From: Acestrorhynchus altus
Lineage: Eukaryota > Chordata > Actinopteri > Characiformes > Acestrorhynchidae
Assembly: GCA_034509495.1 (NCBI GenBank)
Contig: CM067515.1
Location: 17,966,740-18,030,739 of the forward strand
Length of the DNA stretch: 64,000 nucleotides
Reading direction: 5' to 3'
The position numbers and the translations under genes were made by a program. Below the pieces are notes generated by a model. The model was not told the origin of the DNA. It did no database searches and saw only the letters and a list, made by a program, of their open reading frames with translations. Positions 1 to 21,600 of this stretch are shown one piece after another; within the stretch, counting starts at the first letter, position 1, and every line of letters starts with the position of its first letter.

Positions 1-996
1 CAAACACACGCACACCTGTCTCCTGATCATTGGTGTAGCCTACTCATGGTAAGAAGACTCTTTATAACTATTATTTTATAATCACTCAATCTAAGTATTG
101 TTATTGTAAATCTGTTTTTTTTGTTTAAGCTAATTTCCCCCAGTGGGATAATTAAAGCCCATCTTATCTTGGCTGAAACTCTGTGATCAGGGTTTTGCGT
201 GAACATTGTATGAACATCAGATTCAGTGCATCAGTGTGTTCAGTGTGAGTGTTGAAGGTACTGAGTCTCTTACACAGTGTGGTGTTTGTGATGTCTAATG
301 CTGTGATAGTGCTGGAACATCAGTCTGATCTTCAGGTTCTAAACTAAGTTCTGCTCAGTGAGAAGAATGTTGACACGTGGACCAAACCGTTCCTCTTCAG
401 ACTAAATAATCTCCATCTCAAGTCTCTAATTTGTGGTAGCTCCACCACCTACCAGCTGAGCCACCAGAGTTTAAAGAGCCATGTTTATTATTGTGTATTA
501 TGGGCTGATTATTATGGGCTGTTTATCATGGGCTGTTTATTAGGACGTGGGCAGTGTGGGCTATTTCTGGAACTTGTTAAAATCCTGAATGAACTGAATG
601 GTCAGAAACTCTGGACCTGCTGAACTTCTCCTCCAGTGATCATCAGGGTTTATGAGCTTTCTGAGAGGAAACAACACGCCTTTCTTTCATCACCTCTTTT
701 CTTTTTTATTTACTTCTTTATTCCCTTCACTTCTTTATTTACTTGCCATTTGCTTTATTTCTTTACTCTTTTTTACTTCCTCATTCTTTTTTCCTTCGTT
801 CCTTTACTTCTATCTTTCTTTACTTCTTTGAACTTACTTTACATCTTTTCTTATTTACTTTTAATTTTTTACATTTTAACTTTTTTTACTGGTTTCCCTC
901 TTATTTGTTCAATCTTCCTTAAATAAATTCCATAAATTCTTATTTACACTTCTTTCTTTACTTCTCTTAACTTTCTTTGCTTTTTTCTTTCATTAC

Positions 997-997
997 C

Positions 998-1045
<48 letters not shown>
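997..1045. repeat. (TATC)n microsatellite
   Basis: About twelve tandem copies of the tetranucleotide TATC, inside a T-rich, TTTC/TTAC-like degenerate region. It codes for nothing. Confidence 0.95.
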
Positions 1046-1046
<1 letters not shown>

Positions 1047-1204
1047 ATTCTTATTTACTTACTTCCTTGCTTCCTTTATTGTTCCTATACCTTACTCTTT
1101 TAGATTTCTTATACGTCTCTTAACGTTCTGTACTTATTCCTTTCTTTACTTTTTATCATTCCATAGTTTTACATTTCTTTAATTCTTTCACTATCCTTTA
1201 TGTA

Positions 1205-1209
<5 letters not shown>

Positions 1210-1264
<55 letters not shown>
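1210..1264. repeat. (GT)n microsatellite
   Basis: Uninterrupted GT dinucleotide run of about 55 bases. It is followed by a short alternating purine-pyrimidine stretch (CACACGCGCACGTGTG), which is a candidate Z-DNA former. Confidence 0.95.
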
Positions 1265-1267
<3 letters not shown>

Positions 1268-1472
1268 ACACGCGCACGTGTGTATGCGTGCTTTTACAAT
1301 AGCTGGTTGGGATCTAAATCAGTAAAACCCAAAACCGACTGGAAGGCGAAACCAGTGGTGTGGCTTTAACTGGCTCTCTGTGGCCGAGGGAGAGTATACA
1401 GGAGAAGGGTGGGAATGTGAGAGAGGCAGGAAAAAAGTGAATAAAGGGTGATGAAACTAAGATGGAGAGAAA

Positions 1473-1476
<4 letters not shown>

Positions 1477-1543
<67 letters not shown>
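1477..1543. repeat. Compound (GT)n(GA)n microsatellite
   Basis: About 15 GT units pass directly into about 18 GA units. Reading frames through it give only repetitive peptides on both strands, so they are not genes. Confidence 0.95.
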
Positions 1544-1544
<1 letters not shown>

Positions 1545-3180
1545 GTGGCACAGAGAGAAAGAGCTGAAGCTGTGGACACTCCAGAGAGGCCAAGCATGCA
1601 TCAGTGTGTCAGTGTGTTATTATGTTAAAAACCCACACACACAAGCACACACTCTCACACACACATTTCTGTTCTCTCAGGCTGTTTATATCCAGTATGA
1701 ATTAGAACTGAAGTGTTTTAATACCAAAATGTAAACATTTATTAGCATAGTGATTAAATTACCTCATTACCATCTCTAATGTGTATAATATACTGTGCTG
1801 TGTGTCATTTATATTCTGTTTAAAGTGATTTGGGTTTAATGTAAGGCTCCTAATTCAGCTCCACTTGTCAGATTGGAATTCTGAAAGAAAGCTGTGAAAT
1901 TGAGGACCAAACAGCATTCTAAAGAAATCAGATGCATACTGGGGTAGCTTTGTAGCCCAGTAGGCCATGCAGAGCACTGGGAATGGTGACCTTAGGTGAA
2001 CTCATGTGCTTCCATTCCAGAGCCCTCCAGAGCATCCCATTCTATTGGCCAGTGCTTTTCTATGGAAGCTATGTGTGATACCTGTGTCTTTGAGCAGCTG
2101 AGATTTTTGCAAGCCAATCAAAATCAACATTGTTTGAGTTCATACGTATTAATGGCAAATGTTTAACAAACAACATGAACAACACGATAAACAAACATCA
2201 CCATGACTTACATCCATTCTGACAAGACAAAATAGATCCAGATATAAAAGCAGTCCCAGAACGTCATATAAACTGATATTAAATCTTCTTGTAAATCCTG
2301 ACAGAACAGCAAAACCATCCATCCTCAATCCTCAGTCAATCTGTGTCTAAACTGATTGGCTGGGTAGCCGAACCTTCTCTTCTCAAACTTGTGTTTAATC
2401 TGATTGGCTAGGTGGCTGGAAGCCACTAGTATACAATATTGGATTCTGAATTGTGCATTATTGCAAAGTTTTCTGAAGAGAGTGAAGATCTTCTCAACTG
2501 CTGCTGTGATGTTCACCACAATATAAATTCAGGTGTTTCATTGCCAGAGGTGTATAAAATCAGGTCAAATTGGTGGCATAATTTTATATTTTGTTACCAT
2601 AAAGATTACTTTATTTTGACATAACTGAGATGCTGAAAGGGTCAAAGAAACACTAAACCAGAATAAAAAATCATTAAAAGTTATCAAAATAAAGACCTAA
2701 ATGACAAGAGAGAAACAGACTATTAGTATCAATCTTAGGTTAGCTGAGTAAGCAATATATGACAACATTTACCAACCATGATTATGATACTGCCACATTT
2801 AGTATTTAATTTCTTAGATTACATCGATGCTATCCAGTAGGCAGACAAAGATTGCCAGGAACAATAATTGATTAAAAAATAGACTGATATGGACAACATT
2901 TTTACACACATACAAAAATAGTGCCTCTTTGTATAATGTTGGTATAACACAAGATAGCAGAAGTCTTAGCATGTACTTGCAGAGGTTCCTAAAGGAATCC
3001 TGTGATAAACCACCCCATGCAGTGTATGCAGTCATAAATAGGTCTGGTGATGCGTTTGTCCATGGCATAGTATCTGTGTCTGCAGAGCAAGCTCTTGAGA
3101 CAACATCATTATACAGACAAGTTTTTCCTGTTGGAATAGTACATTGGAGTGTGTGCTCAGAAAAGGTAGGGCCACTGTAA

Positions 3181-3400
3181 CAACAAAGGCCAGCAAAGAC
3201 TCACACAGACCAACTGGAATAAGGAACTTAAATACATGAACAGAAAGGCACACATCTGGGACTGAATGGATTATAAATGAGACACAGATGGGAACAAGCG
3301 GAGACAAGACCAAACAAAACACATGTGCTAAGAAGCACATGGGGAAACCAAAACAAAACAGAACACTGACAAAACAGAACATCTCCAGCCCATGGCAGTT
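3181..3400. repeat. Interspersed repeat fragment, related to the right edge of the window
   Basis: An A/C-rich block containing phrases such as GGAGACAAGACCAAA, followed by an AGCACATGGGGA-like phrase and an AAACCAAAACAAAACAG-like run. The same phrases in the same order recur at about 63890-63965. Two copies 60 kb apart suggest a dispersed element; the family is not identified. Confidence 0.5.
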
Positions 3401-3581
3401 CAGATCTGCCCATTAATGGTGAACTTCTAAGGAGGGATTTAATATACAATGATTTAAGATTTAAGATTTAAGAGGCACAATGCAGCCAATCAGAATAGAT
3501 CTCATTTACTTACAGAATATCCATCTTAAAGCAGCATTATGTGAGAAATCCTCAGCTCCCCCTTCAATGTAATTGATTTTT

Positions 3582-4015
3582 TGACATATTGTTTACACTA
3601 ATTTACTAGTTTTTGCCCCCTAGTAATTTAGACATGCCAATTACCCACCCCCCTAAGTTGTCCCCCACATCACGTGTCTGCTTTCAGCACATGGGGGAGA
3701 AATCATCCACATGTTTCCTCCAAGTCATGTGACGAGATGCCTACTGCCTCTTTTCGAACTGCCTCTATTTGTATTATTGCCGGGCAGCCATCACGCTTGG
3801 AGGAGAGCGCCAGATCTGACACAGTGGATGGCAGACACCTGCACCAAATAAATAAACTTTGTGTTGTGGGGAAGAGCGCCATCTACCCACCCCCTGAGGG
3901 AGAACAAGCCAATTTCTCTCCCTCTGGACCCCAGCAAACAGCAGGAACCTGGATTCAAACCTGTGACCCCAGGATCATAGTGGTAGCACCTTAGCCTGCT
4001 ATGCCACTCAAGGCC
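3582..4015 (-). mobile_element. tRNA-derived SINE with perfect target-site duplication
   Basis: Read on the minus strand, the element begins near 4015 with a tRNA-like head. An A-box-like motif (TGGCATAGCAGG, 4006-3995) and a B-box-like motif (GGTTTGAATCC, 3961-3951) have the spacing expected of an RNA polymerase III promoter. The 14-bp sequence TGTAATTGATTTTT occurs at 3568-3581 and again at 4016-4029, immediately flanking the element, as expected of L1/RTE-type retroposition. The rest is the SINE body. The head being tRNA-derived is inferred from the two boxes; the exact family is not named. Confidence 0.8.
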
Positions 4016-4564
4016 TGTAATTGATTTTTATCCCACTGCTGTTCAAACAAACCATGCTTTGTGCAGCCCCTCATGGACAGCTATGCATTTGTTGACAAAC
4101 TAAGAGATCTGAACTGAAAGAACTGGGATCTGAAGTACAAGCTCTCCTTTAGCTCTTCTAAAGTTTTGTAATGCAGTAGCAGCATTTTGACCCTGAGTGG
4201 GAATGACAGAAATCCATTATCCCAACTACAGTCAGCGGAGTATCTACATGATTCTAAAGCTGATGTTTTAAGGTACAACTGTGAAGCAGAATGTTGCTTT
4301 GAATTCAGAGTAACAGAAAGAGCTTAGGAAATATTCTGGTAAGGCTTTTAGTAGATGATCCTGCTTAAATATCATAATAAACTGTAGGCCATGGTTCCTT
4401 TAAAATATGCGGGCAAGCAAATGTATCTCTATAGTGCTAAAATGTGTGTGGTGTGTCTGTGTTGTGCCACCAGAAACATTCACTTTTACACATATTTACA
4501 GCCAGAAGAGTGAACCCTTCACTACTAATCAATACAGAATTTGGGAAATGGTATGATTGAGATG

Positions 4565-4624
<60 letters not shown>
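4565..4624. repeat. (TG)n microsatellite
   Basis: Pure TG run of about 60 bases, followed after a short AAACAAA spacer by a few CA units. Confidence 0.95.
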
Positions 4625-4626
<2 letters not shown>

Positions 4627-5231
4627 AACAAACACACACACTTGCAGATGTTCTGGGAGCGCCTCACCCAAACACTCCTTTGGGCCAATTGGCCAAGCTC
4701 AGGTAGATTCACTGTGCTGCTATTTGCACTAGCAGGCTGTGGAGCCATGCATACAGTTTAATCTTCATTAAAGGGCCATATCCTACATTTTTTTTTATTG
4801 TATTTTTTCCCTGAGCTCCATTTAGAACATTTGTGCAGATACATGTTCCATTATGTGGTCATCCTTTACATTACTTTTTGTCCTTTACAATATTCCTAAT
4901 TGAGAACAGGTCTATAGATTACTTCAAACTCAAAACTTTATGATAAGGGCCCTATGAAGAGCCAAGATAATGGAAAACAGCAGACATGCTGTATTTCACC
5001 TGCATTTCACATAAAACATACGTGAGTGAGATCCATTTCTACATGATTGATGTACAGCCTATTTATTTTGTAGAAATAACCTGGCTGTTTCTGTTACTGT
5101 TATGCTTAATGCAAAATTCTGGATCAATTAAGAGATAGGATATTCATAATGAAATTCACAGGGAAATTCACAATGTTGCAGCAAAGGGACAGCAAGGCAG
5201 TCAGTACAAGAATTAGATAGGATATAGTTAT

Positions 5232-5436
5232 TGGACAAAGAATGTTGGAGATGGAGCTGCCAGGCAGAAGAAGAAGAGGAAGACCTCAGAGAAGGTTTAT
5301 GGATGTAGTGAAGGTGGACATGGTGATGGTTGGTGTCACATTAGAGGAGGCAGGGGATAGGGCAAGCTGGAGGAAGATGATCCACTGGTGGCGTCCCCTA
5401 AAGGGAGCAGCCGAAAGAAGAAGAAGATGATGTTGT
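5232..5436 (+). mobile_element. 3' end of a non-LTR retrotransposon (LINE)
   Basis: A plus-strand reading frame (5242-5430) gives the basic C-terminal motif common at the end of many LINE ORF2 proteins: Gly-Arg-Arg-Arg-Arg-Gly-Arg-Pro, then RFMD, an acidic Val-Asp-Met stretch and DRASWRKMIHWW. It ends in a (GAA)n-rich tail instead of poly(A), as in RTE-like elements. The 5' part of the element is missing, so this is a 5'-truncated insertion. The clade assignment is an inference from the tail and motif. Confidence 0.65.
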
Positions 5437-5966
5437 ACCTGAATTGTACCTTTAAACAGCAACCCCAAAACTCCAGAATGATGTTGATGGTACACAGACT
5501 GTAATAGGGAAAATGGTATTGCTGTCATTCTCACTTCAGGCAAGAATGCTGCTACTGCACTAAGGGTCTTTGGTGGAGCTACATGTTGCCTCTCTAGAAC
5601 TGTGTACTTCTGCGTAACCTGTGTCACATTTGTGTAAAATCCTGTAATATTACTCTACTCCATCAGTCCACATGTTTCTATTATGTCAGGTTTTGTTTCT
5701 GTGTCTTTCATCTTATCCAGAAATGCATAGATCTGTGTTTATGAGGGGGCACTGAAAGGACTCATTTGTAGTTATAGTAGTGGATTAAAGTGAATTATCC
5801 CCCCCAACTGTTACATAACTTCAGTATTGTATAGGGCAGTGAGGGAAGCAAAGCCTCTTGTACCAAGACACAGTGGGCAATTAGACCCCACCTGTAATCT
5901 GTTTATTTATTTCTACCTTTTTATCCTTGTCTCTTACAGATTCATTCCAGTTCCCCTCCACTAGCC

Positions 5967-14296
<8,330 letters not shown>

Positions 14297-15639
14297 AAAC
14301 ACTTTCTGAGACACACACACACGCACGCATGCACAAACACACAAATGCACGCATGCACACACACACGCGCACGCACACACGCACACACACACACACACAC
14401 ATAAATATATATTTACACACAAATACATACAGGTAGCCATTTCTAATCTTCTGGGGACACTATACAACAACTTACTTGGGGATCCCCACCCACTCACCCA
14501 CCTAAATTATATTATTTTATATGTCGGGATGAAATTTTATTAAACTTTTTTAATTGGAAAACACAAAAATCAGTAAACACAATATAACAATAATGAATTA
14601 ATTAAGAATATAAAAGAACCTTTAAACAACTAAATTTACTGTATAAATAAAATAATAACCAAACTGACTAAATAAAAACAAATAAAATAATTACAGTGTG
14701 TGTTTACGTGTAATGTGGCTATTTCTGCTTCATTGATTGCTGGAAGTAATGCTATCAGTGATGTCTTCATACTTTTCTGTCAATATTGTGATTGGTGTAA
14801 AGAATATACACTTTAGTGGGGGCTTAAGCTGCTGGAGAAACTACATGTAGCAAGAAATGGTTCTGCACACCCAGACACACAAACACAGATACACATGCAT
14901 AAATATGCACAAACACAGACACATATAGACACACAGGAACATGCCCACAGTAGCGTAACTACAGTCGTATTAGTCCAGGTCAATGAGACTCCTCGGGCAA
15001 GACTGCTAAAATGGACATGTTAAAATGAAACCTTGTCAGAAGGGTATACTACAAAGTATACTAAGCCTAACTGTACTTAATTATTCTCAATCGTTTCTGT
15101 TATGATTATGATTAAAAACAGAATTATAACCCTAGGGTTCAAGTTAATTAACAGATGTGACTCTAATAGAACTCTCAGGTATGAGGATATGGGGTCTAGC
15201 TGTCAATATCTAAGAAGAAACCCAACAGAGATTTCAGGAGGGCCAGATGCAACAGAGACCCACATTCTGCATCTGAACCCACAGTAGTTACGCCACTGGG
15301 TGCACACACTTATAAACATTCACTTTCACACTTTTAAATGCATTTCAATTTTCATTTTCATTTGGTTCTTTGAGTGATGCAAAAGAAGAATGATGTTTGT
15401 AATTGAGAACTTTAGATCAAGTTCTTTACTTTAGATCTTTAAATGCTTCTTTATACTCTATCTGACACTCTCTACTGTATCCGATTTTTATTATAATTGT
15501 GGGCTGTGTCCCAAGTGTGTTCTACATATTGTAAGGTATAGACTTAATCTTTATCTTTTCAGGCAGTTACAGTTACACATACCATAACAACCTACAAAAC
15601 TTACTGTATATTACTTTGCCATTATATCATCATTGATAA

Positions 15640-16250
15640 TGTGATGAAGTATCAGACTCTGAATGATCAATGATAGGGGCAATGCTAATGATGTCACTGA
15701 CCTTGTCACTGACCTCACTTTCATTGGGTTATAGAGGAAAATGAGAATGAACTCATATAATTTCAGAATAAAAGTCTTGAGAATGGATCCTACTGATAGA
15801 TACATAAAAAACAAAATAGTAAATGACATTCTGTTTGTTTTTTTATTTTATTTGGACCACTGTCAAGTATTTTGAACAACTTATAAATATCCTTGTCAAT
15901 CTAACCATTACAAATAATACAATAATAATACAAAAACAATAAACATTCACTCTGGATGATAATGTTTCAACAGGATTTCTGACATATAAAGTATTATTTA
16001 GTCTTTATAAGCCAAAAACCACACAATCCGATGTGTTTTTTTTTTACCAAAAACATGGTCAGGGTCATATAAACATCTAAATTCTGCTTTACATTTTAAA
16101 TGAAGACAAATATGAGTAGCCTAGGATCTCCTGAAAATAACAATACCTGGCATGTTTCTATTTCTTATGAATAGTTTTCTAATTTATTGATGAATAAAAG
16201 TATGTTAGACCATGAAAATATCCTCCAAAATTAGTGTAGGGTTCTAAAAG
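15640..16250 (+). repeat. Low-copy repeat, paralogous to 40605-41040
   Basis: Shares ordered blocks with 40605-41040 in the same orientation. One is the block beginning AGAGGAAAATGAGAA and running through AATAAAAGTC/TTCTGAGA to TGGAT/CCTACTGATA. Another is the block GAGTAGCCTAGGATC followed by CCTGAAAATAACAATA and TCTGGCATG. The sequence between differs. No coding potential or terminal repeats were recognised. Confidence 0.55.
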
Positions 16251-16699
16251 TTTAACATGTGGGTTTGGAAGGTTAGTAAACTAAATATAAAAATATTAAC
16301 CTGTTTTTTTACTAAAAGAAAGTAATTAAGCATTTCTATATTACCATATGTCAATAAGTTCTCCTGCCCCAAAAGCACTGCAATTGCATTGTTATCTGGA
16401 ATTTTTCCCCTAATTTTTCCAGACATTAATGGCTCACTACTTTCCAACATGCATTGCACGGTGGGATAATAGTGTCCTTTGAAACTATATTCAAAAATCT
16501 ATGTTCTATGTTTGCATTGTGGATATTTGAGTATACTCAATGCTCACACTTTAATCTATATTACAGACACATACTCAAATACAAGTTGGTATTACTAATC
16601 AGTGCACAATATTATGCACCCATGATTCTTTGTGGAAGTGACAGTTAGTTCTTCTTGTACACTCAGATCCATTTGAAGCTTTTTCAGCTTTTTCATTGA

Positions 16700-16702
<3 letters not shown>

Positions 16703-16757
<55 letters not shown>
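16703..16757. repeat. (CA)n microsatellite
   Basis: Pure CA run of about 55 bases in the intergenic interval. Confidence 0.95.
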
Positions 16758-16759
<2 letters not shown>

Positions 16760-18689
16760 CCTGCCTGAGGAAAAGCAGTGTTTACCAGTGCTAATGATGC
16801 AAACAAACTGAGTGAAAGTGAGTTTTTAATCCTGAACATGGATCGTTTCTCCACTCAGATGCTACTTGATATACCTTTTCAGCACAAAGACAGTCCGTAT
16901 GTCTCTTTTCTCTGCTATCATACCCAACACTATTTTTCCCGAAATGAACGCTGTCTCAGAAATCACAGTTCTGCTGTTCTGCTGCTTGGTATTAAAGCTT
17001 TTAATTTCACCTTTACTTCACTGTTTCTGGCTCAGAGAGACATGGGTTGGGATGATACATTAACAGGTCTGATGTAATTTTTGGGATCAATTAAATATCA
17101 GTATTATGTTTAAAAATGTTCAGTGCTGTAGTGCTGTTCTACACAGATAGATTTGTCTCAAATAAATAAAAGTCATAATGAATGAACGATGAATAAATGT
17201 TGAAGCACTTTCTTTTTTAATGTCATATAGCAGGGCTTCTCAGCCTTGGGCTGGGGACCACAAGTGTAATTTGTGTAAATAAAGTAATTTCAAAATCTGC
17301 AGGCCCTTCCACAGGGGAAGGCAGTAGTGCATAATGGGCTGGTCATGCCACTAAATCATAAAATCTATGTGAAAAATAAGTACAAATCAAGATATAATTT
17401 TTGTTCCAACAATAAACATATAATAATTAATAGAAATGCACAAATAATCAAAATATTGAGAAGATTCTTAAAAGACAGAACTGGGAGACTGCTCTTCAGA
17501 AAACGCAGAATCAAATTACAACCTAGAATATGTCAGATATGATGTGATAGCATTGGTAGACAGATTATCAACATGCTGACCGACATACAGAGAGACTTCA
17601 GGCAGAATTAAAGAAGCTTATTTCAACCAACACTTGGTGTCTTCAAACACTAACTGAAGACCATTTCTTTCAAGAGCATTTAACTCATTAAAGGCTTGTA
17701 ATTATACAATGTAATAAGTTGAGTACTGGTGTCCATTCTGACATTTGTATTTGGCAGCATCTAAGCTCAAGTTCTCCTCATCTAAGAATTCTATCCTCAA
17801 ACTAGTTTTCTTAGTGAATAGCAAAGCACTTCTGTAAGTCACTCTGAATAAACTCATTGTTTCATTCCTTTTTAACTGACAGTTTCAGTATTTGTCTGAC
17901 AAATTGTTCTCCTGCCTTGAGGAAGATTGATGAACTGCAGTCTTACCTCTCAGGCTCAACTTTATTCCACCTACCCTTTTTTTAACCTGGTTCCACCCAA
18001 TAGGCTTTTCTAAACACACCTGAACAGTGTTCACATCTGTGACAGAGAACAGCCTACAATGGAATACACAGAACGGGTAGGTTAATTAAAAACAAACAAA
18101 CAAACAAAAAGGACTAAAATTAGACATATACAACATAATATATAATGTATACCATTGCTGTACAAAGAAAAACATGTATCTTTAAATTGGTGACTTTACA
18201 GGAGAAGGCAAAATGTTGTAAACTTTGAATGGAAGTGAATGTAAAATAAAAGTTTAATGACTAATATTAGTATGTTATTCATTAAGAACTAATTACACAG
18301 TATACAGAGCAGCTGCAGGGTTCAAATCATGGAGAAAACTAAAAATGGACAACATTTTTGACACATGGTTTTCAGTGTCTAAACAGTGATATAGAATATA
18401 GCTTATAATGTCATTAGCCAAAGTCCCATGGCTGGTAAACAAGGCTGCCTGGACTGCAATTGCAATTTTAGAAAGTGTGGACTTCTCTAACTGTTACCAT
18501 TTTTAATAAATAGGACATTCAATGCTGTTCATTTTCAATAGAAATGTTTCTATTTGTTTGAGAATTTGGGTAGTAATTGAATTACACTATAAACAGTTCA
18601 GTCTGTCAGTTTCAGATAGGCTGTAAAAGGTTACAATAGTTTGTTATGTTTCATAATGTTTTCAGAAATTTGTAAATGTTGTTTAGTGA

Positions 18690-21600
18690 ATGTTGTCAGA
18701 CCTGTTCCAAAACCTGACCTACGGACAGGTTGCTGAGATTGTAGCCACTGCCCAGTTTGGAGACCTGATTGAATTCTCCTATCCTATTGGCTACTCTCAC
18801 TGGGGAGTGTATGATGAAGATGGATATGTCATACATTTTGCAGTTGCAGGTAAGAAAACACAAGCCCAATAAACTTCCTTTGATCATTGCAGGTCATCAA
18901 GTATGCAATAGATCCAGTCTAATAGCCTGTAGTAATAAACAGTGCCTTGTGAAAGCATTCACCCACTGTGCTTTTTACATATTTTGTTACAACCTGTATT
19001 TAATAACCAATAAAGGCTTTTCTATTAAGTATTGAGAAGGGTATGTATGATAAAAGCTGAGAAATATTGTATGAAGAATACAATAATACAACACTGAGAA
19101 ATGTATTCACCCCTAAATAGTTCTGGTGCAATCATTTACCTTCAGAAGTCACATGCTTAGTGAAATGTCCATCTGTGTGCAATCTAAGTGTATATACACA
19201 CTTTTTCTGAAAGGCCCCAGAGGCTGCAACACCTGTAAGCAAGAGGCACCACTAACTTAAAAACACCACAAAGACCAAGGTTATCTCCAAACAAGTGACA
19301 AAGTTGTAGAGAAGAACAAGTCAGGGTTGTCTTATAAAAAAATCCAAATCCCTTCCCAAGGAATTCCCAGCCACCAAGGAAAACGCTATGTCTGGTGCAC
19401 AACCAACACATCTCATCACCCCAAGAACACCATCCAAGAACATGAGAACACAGCAGCAGGGACTGGGAGACTACAATGTGTGCAGAATTATTAGGCAAGT
19501 TGTATTTGAGATGATTCTGTTTATTATTGAACAACAACTATGTTCTCAATCAACCCAAGACTCATAAATATCAGAGCTTAATATTTTTGGAAGTTGGAGT
19601 GGGTTTTTTTAGGAGATTATTTTAGGAGATTATCTGATTGTGCAAGTAACTATTACTGTGCAGAATTATTAGGCAACTCAATAAAAACCAAATTAATACC
19701 AATCTCACTTGTTTATTTTCACCAGGGAAATCAATATAACAACACAAAATTTAGAAATAAACATTCAAAAACAAAAACAAAAACAAATCAGTGACCAATA
19801 TAGCCACCTTCCATCCATAGATTCTGTCAGGAGCATGATCTTTTTACAATCAACATTGCGTGCAGCAGCCACCACAGCCTCCCTATAGATCTCACATTTT
19901 ATGAGGGACCACAGATTCTCTATGGGGTTCAGATCAGGTGAACAAGGGGGCCATGTCATTATTTTTTCTTCTTTTAGACCTTTACTGGCCAGCCACGCTG
20001 TGGAGTACTTGGATGCATGTGATAGAACATTGTCCTGCATGAAAATCATGTTTTTCTTGAACGATACTGACTTCTTCCTGTACCACTGCTTAAAGAAGGT
20101 GTCTTCCAGAAACTGGAAGTAGGTCTGGGAGTTGAGCTTCACTCCATCCTCAACCTGAAAAGGTCCCACAAGTTCATCTTTGATGATACCAGCCCATACC
20201 AATACTCTACCTCCACCTTGCTGGCATCTGAGTTGGAGTGGATCTCTCTGCCCTTTACTGATCCAGCCTCTGGACCATCCATCTGGCCCATCAATCAACT
20301 CATATTTCATCAGTCCATAAAACCTTAGACAAATCAGTCTTAAGATATTTCTTGGCCCAGTCTTGACATTTTGTCTTATGTTTCTTGTTCAAAGGTGGTC
20401 GTTTTTCAGCCTTCCTTACCTTGGCCATGTCCCTGAGTATCACACACCTTGTGCTTTTTGATACTCCAGTAATGTTGCAGCTCTGAAATATGGCAAAACT
20501 TGTGACAAATGTCACACTTGATTTTCCTTAATTCATGGGCAGTTATTTTGCGCCTTTTTTTCAACACGGTTCTTGCGACCCTGTTGGCTATTTGCCATGA
20601 AATGCATGATTGTTCAGTGATCATGCTTCAAAAGTTTGGCCATTTCAAGACTGCTTCATCCCTCTGCAAGATATCTCACAAATACTGACTTTTCAGAGTC
20701 CGTCAAATCTCTCTTCTGACCCATTTTGCCAAAGGAAAGGAAGTTGCCTAATAATTAGGCACACCTTATATAGGGTGTTGTCATTACAGGGATGCACATC
20801 ACCTGATTTACTTAATTACTTAATTTCAAGCCTATACAGCTTGGAGTAGGACAACATGTATAAAAAGGATGATGTGATCAAAATACTCATTTGCCTAATA
20901 ATTCTGCACACAATGTAATCTGAGTTGAGGGAAAGATGTTGCTAAATACAGAGATATTCTTAAGCAAAACCTGTTTAAGTCTGTCAATGATTTGAGTCTG
21001 GGATGGAGGTTCACCTTCCAACAGGACAATGACACAAAGCATAATGATAAAGTAACACTCGAGTGGTTTAAGGAGAAAAGTGTAAATATTTTGGAATGGC
21101 ATAGTCAAAGCCTAGACCTCAATCCAATTGAGAATCTGTGATCAGACTCAAATATTGCAGAAATCAAGCAGAAATGGAGAAATGGACAAAAATCCCAGTG
21201 GCATGATGTGGCAAGCTCACAGTAACTTATCTATAGTGACTTGCAGCTCCTCAAAGTTCTGACTTTTTCTGTTATTTTGTCCTATTTGTTGTTTGCTTCA
21301 CAATAAAAAATGTTCAAAGTTGTAGGCATGTTCTATAAATAAAATTATGTAAACCTTCAACTTCCAGGTTGTGATGTAACTTTTGCAATGCACAGTACAC
21401 TGATTAGCCACAACATTAAAACTAAAGCAGGTGAAGTGAAAAACATTGATTGTCTTCATCTCTCAAGGTATCCAAAAATAAAATATTTTGTCAGGGCAAC
21501 ATAAATCTTTGTATCTTCAGTTTAAGTATTTATGCATCAGCAAGCAAGCAACCAAAACTAATAATCCATCAAATTTACACATTTATCAACAATAGTTTAA

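Larger units (their letters stand above)
1..5938. other. Upstream flank of bgn, no recognised coding exon
   Basis: No conserved protein exon was recognised here. The stretch holds a T-rich degenerate block at about 690-1200, several microsatellites, a SINE at 3582-4015, a repeat fragment at about 3181-3400 and a LINE 3' end at about 5232-5436. The non-coding first exon and promoter of bgn probably lie here or further left, but no donor site could be tied to it. An open stretch at 2929-3180 is not recognised and may be chance or a transposon relic. Confidence 0.5.
14297..18665. other. Intergenic interval between bgn and the LRAT-like gene
   Basis: It opens with bgn 3' UTR sequence. An AATAAA overlaps the stop codon (14292-14297) and several more lie near 14645-14690. 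CA-rich tracts occur at 14310-14401 and 16703-16757. The segment at about 15640-16250 resembles 40605-41040. No coding exon is recognised. Confidence 0.5.
18939..21396 (+). mobile_element. Old Tc1-like transposon, split by a younger Tc1
   Basis: The left end reads ACAGTGCCTTGTGAAAGCAT (from 18940) and the right end near 21396 reads TTTTGCAATGCACAGTA; these are decayed inverted termini. Internal phrases match the relic in bgn intron 6: the AAAACCTGTT…GTCTGTCA…TGATTTGAG block at 20966-21000 and the AATGACACAAAGCATAATG block at 21028. Removing the insertion at 19474-20915 brings the two halves together. No intact transposase remains. Confidence 0.8.

Noticed and set aside
2929..3180. Frame of 83 codons with varied composition
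   Set aside because: It looks more protein-like than its surroundings, but I recognise no family, splice sites or neighbours, so I do not call a gene. A protein search with this frame would decide.
3951..4006. Possible functional tRNA gene
   Set aside because: A and B boxes are present, but the flanking body and target-site duplication show a SINE; the arms do not form a convincing tRNA.
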